From Streptomyces sp. NBC_01197 (lineage in GTDB: Bacteria > Actinomycetota > Actinomycetes > Streptomycetales > Streptomycetaceae), in NCBI RefSeq assembly GCF_036010505.1, contig NZ_CP108569.1, forward strand, positions 4,134,001 to 4,198,000: 64,000 nucleotides of DNA, given 5' to 3'. This document shows positions 60,548 to 64,000 of the stretch, piece by piece. The notes under the pieces are model-generated. The model saw only the letters and a list, made by a program, of their open reading frames with translations, made no database searches and had not been told where the DNA came from. Position 1 is the first letter of the stretch. Each line of letters opens with the position of its first letter. The position numbers and the translations under genes are program-made.

Positions 60548-62092
60548 TCAGCCCGAAGTCCCCCCGGCGCCCTCGCCCTCCGCCTCGCCCTCCGCCTTCG
60601 CCTCCGCCGCCTCGCGTCGTCTCGGTGAGGGTGCGGTCACCATGAGGAACGCGACCACAGAACCCACCACCATGAAGCCGGCCGCCCACGCCGTCGCGAT
60701 GGTGAAGCCGTGCACCACCGCGGTCTTCGAGAGCTGCGCCTGCTCGGGCTTGCCGATGCCGGGTCGCATATGGCTGGCGAGGTAGCTCGCGGTGGTGGTC
60801 GTCGCGATGGTGTTGAGCAGGGACGTACCGATCGATCCGCCCACCTGCTGGGCCGTGTTGACCGTTGCGGACGTGACGCCCGAATCCTGGGGGGCCACGC
60901 CCGATGTGGCCGTCGCCATCACCGGCATGAAGACCAGGCCCATGCCGAGACCGAGCAGCAGGGTGCCCGGCAGGATGTGTTCGACGTAGTTGGAGTGCGG
61001 CCCGATGTAGGTCAGAGCGAAGAGACCGCCCGCGCCGATCAGCATCCCGGGCGATATCAGCAGGCGCGGCGGTACGTGGTGCAGCAGCCGGGCCGAGATC
61101 TGCGTCGAGGCGAAGATGAGCATCGCGGACATCGGGAGGTAGGCGACGCCCGCTCGCAGGGGGCTGTAGCCGAGGATGTTCTGCAAGTAGTACGTCAGGA
61201 AGAGGAAGAGGCCGAACATGGCCAGCGTCGCCGTCCCCATGGCGATCATCGAGCCGCCGCGGCTGCGTTCGCTGACGATGTGCAGCGGCAGCATGGGATG
61301 CCGGGCGCGCGTCTGCCACCAGGCGAAGACGGTGAGCAGGACGCCGCCGGCGATGAGCAGGCTGATGACCAGGGCCGAGGACCAGCCCTTCGACTGGGCC
61401 TCGCTCACGGCGTAGACGATCGCCACGAGACCCCCGCAGCCGAGGATCGCGCCGGGGATGTCGAGGTGGCTCTCCTTCTGCCCTTGGCGGTCGCTGAGCA
61501 GCGTGAAGGCGCCGAAGACGGTGATGGCCGCGATGGGCACGTTGACGTACAGGCACCAGCGCCAGTCGAGGAACTCGGTGAGGATGCCGCCGAGGAGCAG
61601 CCCGATGGCCGCGCCCGCGCCCGCGATGGCGCCGTAGATGCCGAACGCCTTGGCGCGCTCCCTGCCCAGCGAGAAGGTCGTGGTGAGCAGGGAGAGCGCG
61701 GACGGAGCGAGCAGGGCGGCGAAGGCGCCCTGGAGCGCACGGGCCGCGAAGAGCATGGAGCCGTTCACCGCCCCGCCGCCGAGTGCGGAGGCGGCGGCGA
61801 AGCCGATGAGGCCGATGATGAACGTCCGTTTACGGCCGACCAGGTCGGCGACGCGGCCCCCGAGCAGGAGCAGCCCGCCGAACGCCAGCGTGTACGCCGT
61901 GATGACCCACTGGCGGTTGCCGTTGGTGAGGTGCAGGTCGTGCTGGGCGGACGGCAGGGCGATGTTCACGATGGTGGCGTCGAGCACCACCATCAGCTGC
62001 GCCAGCGCGATGACGGCCAGCCCCCACCAGCGATGGGGGTCGGGCTGGTCGGGACTGGTGGGCTCCGGGGTGGATATCGCCGGGTCGCTCAT
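60548..62092 (-). CDS. EmrB/QacA-type MFS multidrug transporter (DHA2, 14 TMS)
   Basis: Transporter of 514 aa with about fourteen hydrophobic helices. Motifs are LDATIVNIALPSAQHDL in TM1, LLLGGRVADLVGRKRTFI (motif A) and the motif C-like GAIAGAGAAIGLLLGGILTE near residue 165. It probably exports a lipophilic drug or dye using the proton gradient. It is flanked by gene remnants and by an FAD oxidoreductase, well outside the biosynthetic genes. Confidence 0.88.
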   Translation of the reverse strand: MSDPAISTPEPTSPDQPDPHRWWGLAVIALAQLMVVLDATIVNIALPSAQHDLHLTNGNRQWVITAYTLAFGGLLLLGGRVADLVGRKRTFIIGLIGFAAASALGGGAVNGSMLFAARALQGAFAALLAPSALSLLTTTFSLGRERAKAFGIYGAIAGAGAAIGLLLGGILTEFLDWRWCLYVNVPIAAITVFGAFTLLSDRQGQKESHLDIPGAILGCGGLVAIVYAVSEAQSKGWSSALVISLLIAGGVLLTVFAWWQTRARHPMLPLHIVSERSRGGSMIAMGTATLAMFGLFLFLTYYLQNILGYSPLRAGVAYLPMSAMLIFASTQISARLLHHVPPRLLISPGMLIGAGGLFALTYIGPHSNYVEHILPGTLLLGLGMGLVFMPVMATATSGVAPQDSGVTSATVNTAQQVGGSIGTSLLNTIATTTTASYLASHMRPGIGKPEQAQLSKTAVVHGFTIATAWAAGFMVVGSVVAFLMVTAPSPRRREAAEAKAEGEAEGEGAGGTSG

Positions 62093-62233
62093 CTGTCCAG
62101 AGGATCACAGAATGGGGCTGTTCGCTCTTTAGGGGGGGGTTTTCTGTGCTTGGTCCGGTTCCGGGTTGGCGACGGTGTCGTACGTGAGGTTCTCGGCGGG
62201 CCCGACTCGTACAGCCGAATGGCTCTCATGGGG

Positions 62234-63394
62234 CTACGGTGCAACCTCAAGTCCGCTTGAGGTCAAGGCCAGGGTGGCCGCCTCGATCGCGCTGTTGAAG
62301 GAGACCTCGGCGAGCATTCCAGGCGCGGCGCACTGGTCGCCCGCGAGGAACACCCCGTCGCCGCGCCTGATGGCGGGCCGGTCGCGCCAGGTCGTACCGG
62401 GCGGGTCGACCGCGCCCGTGCGCCCCGCGGCGACGGACGAGCCGCGCCAGGTGAGGCGTTCGCGCCAGCCAGGGAAGCCCAGGTCGAGCAGGCGCTCGGC
62501 ATGGGCGACCCCGTCCGTCTTCGACTCGTCCGGCGCGACGGGCAGTTGCCCCTGGATCAGTTGCTCGCCCGCCGGGGCCAGGGTGGGGTCCTGGGCGGTG
62601 AAGCGTTCGATCCAGCCGGGGGCGTCGAGGTCGGAGATCACCCAGGCGTCGCCGCGCCGGGTCCTGAACGCGATGTCGACCAGCGTCGTACGGCCGCTGG
62701 GCCAGCGCAGACCGGATGCGCCGAGCAGGTGCCGGGCCGCGTCCAGGGAGGTCGCGACGATCACCGGCCCCTCCGCCGTGGGGAGTTCGGTGACCCGGTC
62801 GCCTGTCTCGATCTGTACGCCCAGGTCGCGGGCGCGGGCGGTCATCCGGTCGATGAGGGCGCCCCAGCCGCCCCGTACGAAGTGCGCCTCGGGCGGCAGC
62901 GAGGTGGCGCGGCGCAGCCGGGCGTGGACGAACGCCGCGGAGAGCGAGCCCGGGTCGTGGTGGTAGAGGACGACCCCTGTGTAGTTGGCGGCGGCGCGGG
63001 CGCCCGCCTCGCCGACCTGGGAGGTGGCCCAGGAGAGGAAGTCCTGCTCGACGGGGACCCCTCCGGCCGGCCGCCGCGCCAGCCGGAACAGCGCGAGCGG
63101 GGGTGTCCTGCGCAGCGTCCCGCCCTGGTGGAGCCGCAACCGGGTGGCCTCCAGGCCCGGTACGCCCACGACCGGGCCGAGCAAGCCCTGCTGCTTGAGC
63201 CAGGCCCATAGCGGGCCGCCGCTGTAGATGGCGTGCGGTCCGTCGTTGACGCGGTACGGGCCTTCGGCTGTGCGGGAGCGGCCGCCCAGGGTCCGGTGCG
63301 CCTCGCGCAGCGTGACCCGGGCGCCCGAATCGGCAGCGGTGATCGCGGCGGTGAGCCCGGCGAAGCCTCCGCCGACAACGGTGATGCGACGCAT
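62234..63394 (-). CDS. NAD(P)/FAD oxidoreductase, phytoene desaturase/amine oxidase-like
   Basis: Flavoprotein of 386 aa. The N-terminal Rossmann motif is ITVVGGGFAGLTAAITAADSGARVTLREA, followed by GGRSRT. The C-terminal FAD segment is GDGVFLAGDQCAAPGMLAEVSFNSAIEAA. The middle has the substrate-domain feature HFVRGGWGALIDRMTARA. It probably desaturates or oxidises a small lipid or amine. ATG 63394 is chosen because the fold starts there; an in-frame extension upstream has no similarity. Confidence 0.82.
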   Translation of the reverse strand: MRRITVVGGGFAGLTAAITAADSGARVTLREAHRTLGGRSRTAEGPYRVNDGPHAIYSGGPLWAWLKQQGLLGPVVGVPGLEATRLRLHQGGTLRRTPPLALFRLARRPAGGVPVEQDFLSWATSQVGEAGARAAANYTGVVLYHHDPGSLSAAFVHARLRRATSLPPEAHFVRGGWGALIDRMTARARDLGVQIETGDRVTELPTAEGPVIVATSLDAARHLLGASGLRWPSGRTTLVDIAFRTRRGDAWVISDLDAPGWIERFTAQDPTLAPAGEQLIQGQLPVAPDESKTDGVAHAERLLDLGFPGWRERLTWRGSSVAAGRTGAVDPPGTTWRDRPAIRRGDGVFLAGDQCAAPGMLAEVSFNSAIEAATLALTSSGLEVAP

Positions 63395-63603
63395 GATCCA
63401 TCCCTTCTTCCTGTCTCGTCCTGCGTCCAGTCCTGCTGTCCTGGTGGCCTGTTCTGCCGGCCTGTCCTGCTGTCCTGTCCTGTGTCTGTTCCGGAGGGCG
63501 ACCGCTCTTTTTCGGACGCTCTCTGTCATCAGGACGGATGGAGCAGGCGCAGATGTGACATTCGGGAAGGTTCGATGTCAGTGGTGTGGGTCACCATGAA
63601 GAC

Positions 63604-64000
63604 ATGGCAGCACGGAACGGCACGAAGAGAACCCCCCCACAAGTACGACGACCGGAAGTGCGGCTTCCCCCACTCAGTCCCTACGCCGGACGGGGCCTTG
63701 AGCCCGATGGGGACTATGACGGACTGGAGTTCACCGGCGAGGACTTCACAGGACAGTCGGGCCGCGGGGCCCGCTTCATGGACTGCTCACTGCGCGAGTG
63801 TGTGCTGGAGACGACGGAGCTGGTGCGGGCGCGTTTCATCGACTCCGTACTGACCGGGGCGAGAGGCGTGGGCACGAACCTCGCGGAGGCGTCCCTCCGC
63901 GATGTCGAGGTGGTGGACGCACGGCTCGGCGGCGTCCAGCTGTACGGAGCCGTGCTGGAGAGGGTGGTGGTGCGCGGCGGGAAGATCGACTATCTGAACC
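63604..64000 (+). CDS. Pentapeptide-repeat protein, truncated by the window edge
   Basis: The frame opened by ATG 63604 runs to the end of the window without a stop. After about 45 basic and Pro-rich residues the sequence settles into the A(D/N)LxX rhythm of pentapeptide repeats (DGLEFTGEDFTGQ, ARFMDCSLRECVLETTELV, NLAEASLRDVEVVDARLGGVQL). These fold as right-handed quadrilateral beta-helices; some protect gyrase, most have unknown function. At least 132 residues are in the window. No strong ribosome binding site is seen. Confidence 0.8.
   Translation, partial: MAARNGTKRTPPQVRRPEVRLPPLSPYAGRGLEPDGDYDGLEFTGEDFTGQSGRGARFMDCSLRECVLETTELVRARFIDSVLTGARGVGTNLAEASLRDVEVVDARLGGVQLYGAVLERVVVRGGKIDYLN

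Noticed and set aside
63556..63580. TGACAT/ATGTCA inverted repeat before the pentapeptide-repeat gene
   Set aside because: Only six-bp arms with a 13-bp spacer; too weak to call an operator.

Overview
The window is high-GC actinobacterial DNA, almost certainly Streptomyces. The evidence is GC-rich codon third positions, GTG and TTG starts, dense ATGA/GTGA stop-start overlaps, rare TTA codons, a SARP activator and type II polyketide synthase genes. I recognise no cluster of known product that matches the whole layout.

Left block (138-18208, all +): about seventeen genes, many translationally coupled, for a small-molecule pathway with an amino-acid flavour. It holds a beta-lactamase-fold serine hydrolase, a TauD-type dioxygenase, an HpaI-type aldolase, two cysteine-synthase-like PLP enzymes, an AsnB amidotransferase, a PrpF-fold isomerase, an acyl-CoA dehydrogenase, a dihydroorotase-type cyclic amidohydrolase, an FAD monooxygenase, an FMN reductase, a tiny SH3-like protein, a serine acetyltransferase, two tandem ATP-grasp ligases, an MFS exporter and an ArsR-rhodanese sensor.

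Middle block (18254-46957): a reduced aromatic (type II) polyketide glycoside cluster. The core is KS-alpha, chain-length factor, ACP, didomain aromatase/cyclase, a second copy of the serine hydrolase and a ketoreductase, all on the minus strand. With it are an ActIV-type second-ring cyclase, an ActVA-ORF5-type hydroxylase, a malonyltransferase, a P450, two glycosyltransferases, an FkbM methyltransferase, a membrane acyltransferase, three F420-type oxidoreductases (one fused to hemerythrin) and deoxysugar genes rmlA, rmlB, a 4-ketoreductase, an E1-type 3-dehydratase and an epimerase. The enzyme set suggests a benzoisochromanequinone-like octaketide carrying a 3-deoxygenated sugar.

Two observations tie these blocks together. 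A 655-bp near-identical segment is shared by the two serine hydrolases, in inverted orientation. SARP-like heptamer repeats with 11-bp spacing lie before the first left-block gene and before several PKS, glycosyltransferase and tailoring genes. I infer one regulon making a polyketide-amino acid conjugate, or two co-regulated products.

Right flank (47192-64000): ordinary chromosomal genes. These are a Tat-secreted alpha-L-fucosidase with a DasR-like operator, a CBS-ClC chloride transporter next to a MarR regulator with a 17-bp palindrome between them, a large membrane protein, an FAD oxidoreductase, a rhomboid-like protein, a small-molecule kinase, a GNAT-AAA+ fusion, a GNAT, a VOC protein, two gene remnants, an EmrB-type MFS pump, a phytoene-desaturase-like oxidoreductase and a truncated pentapeptide-repeat protein at the edge.
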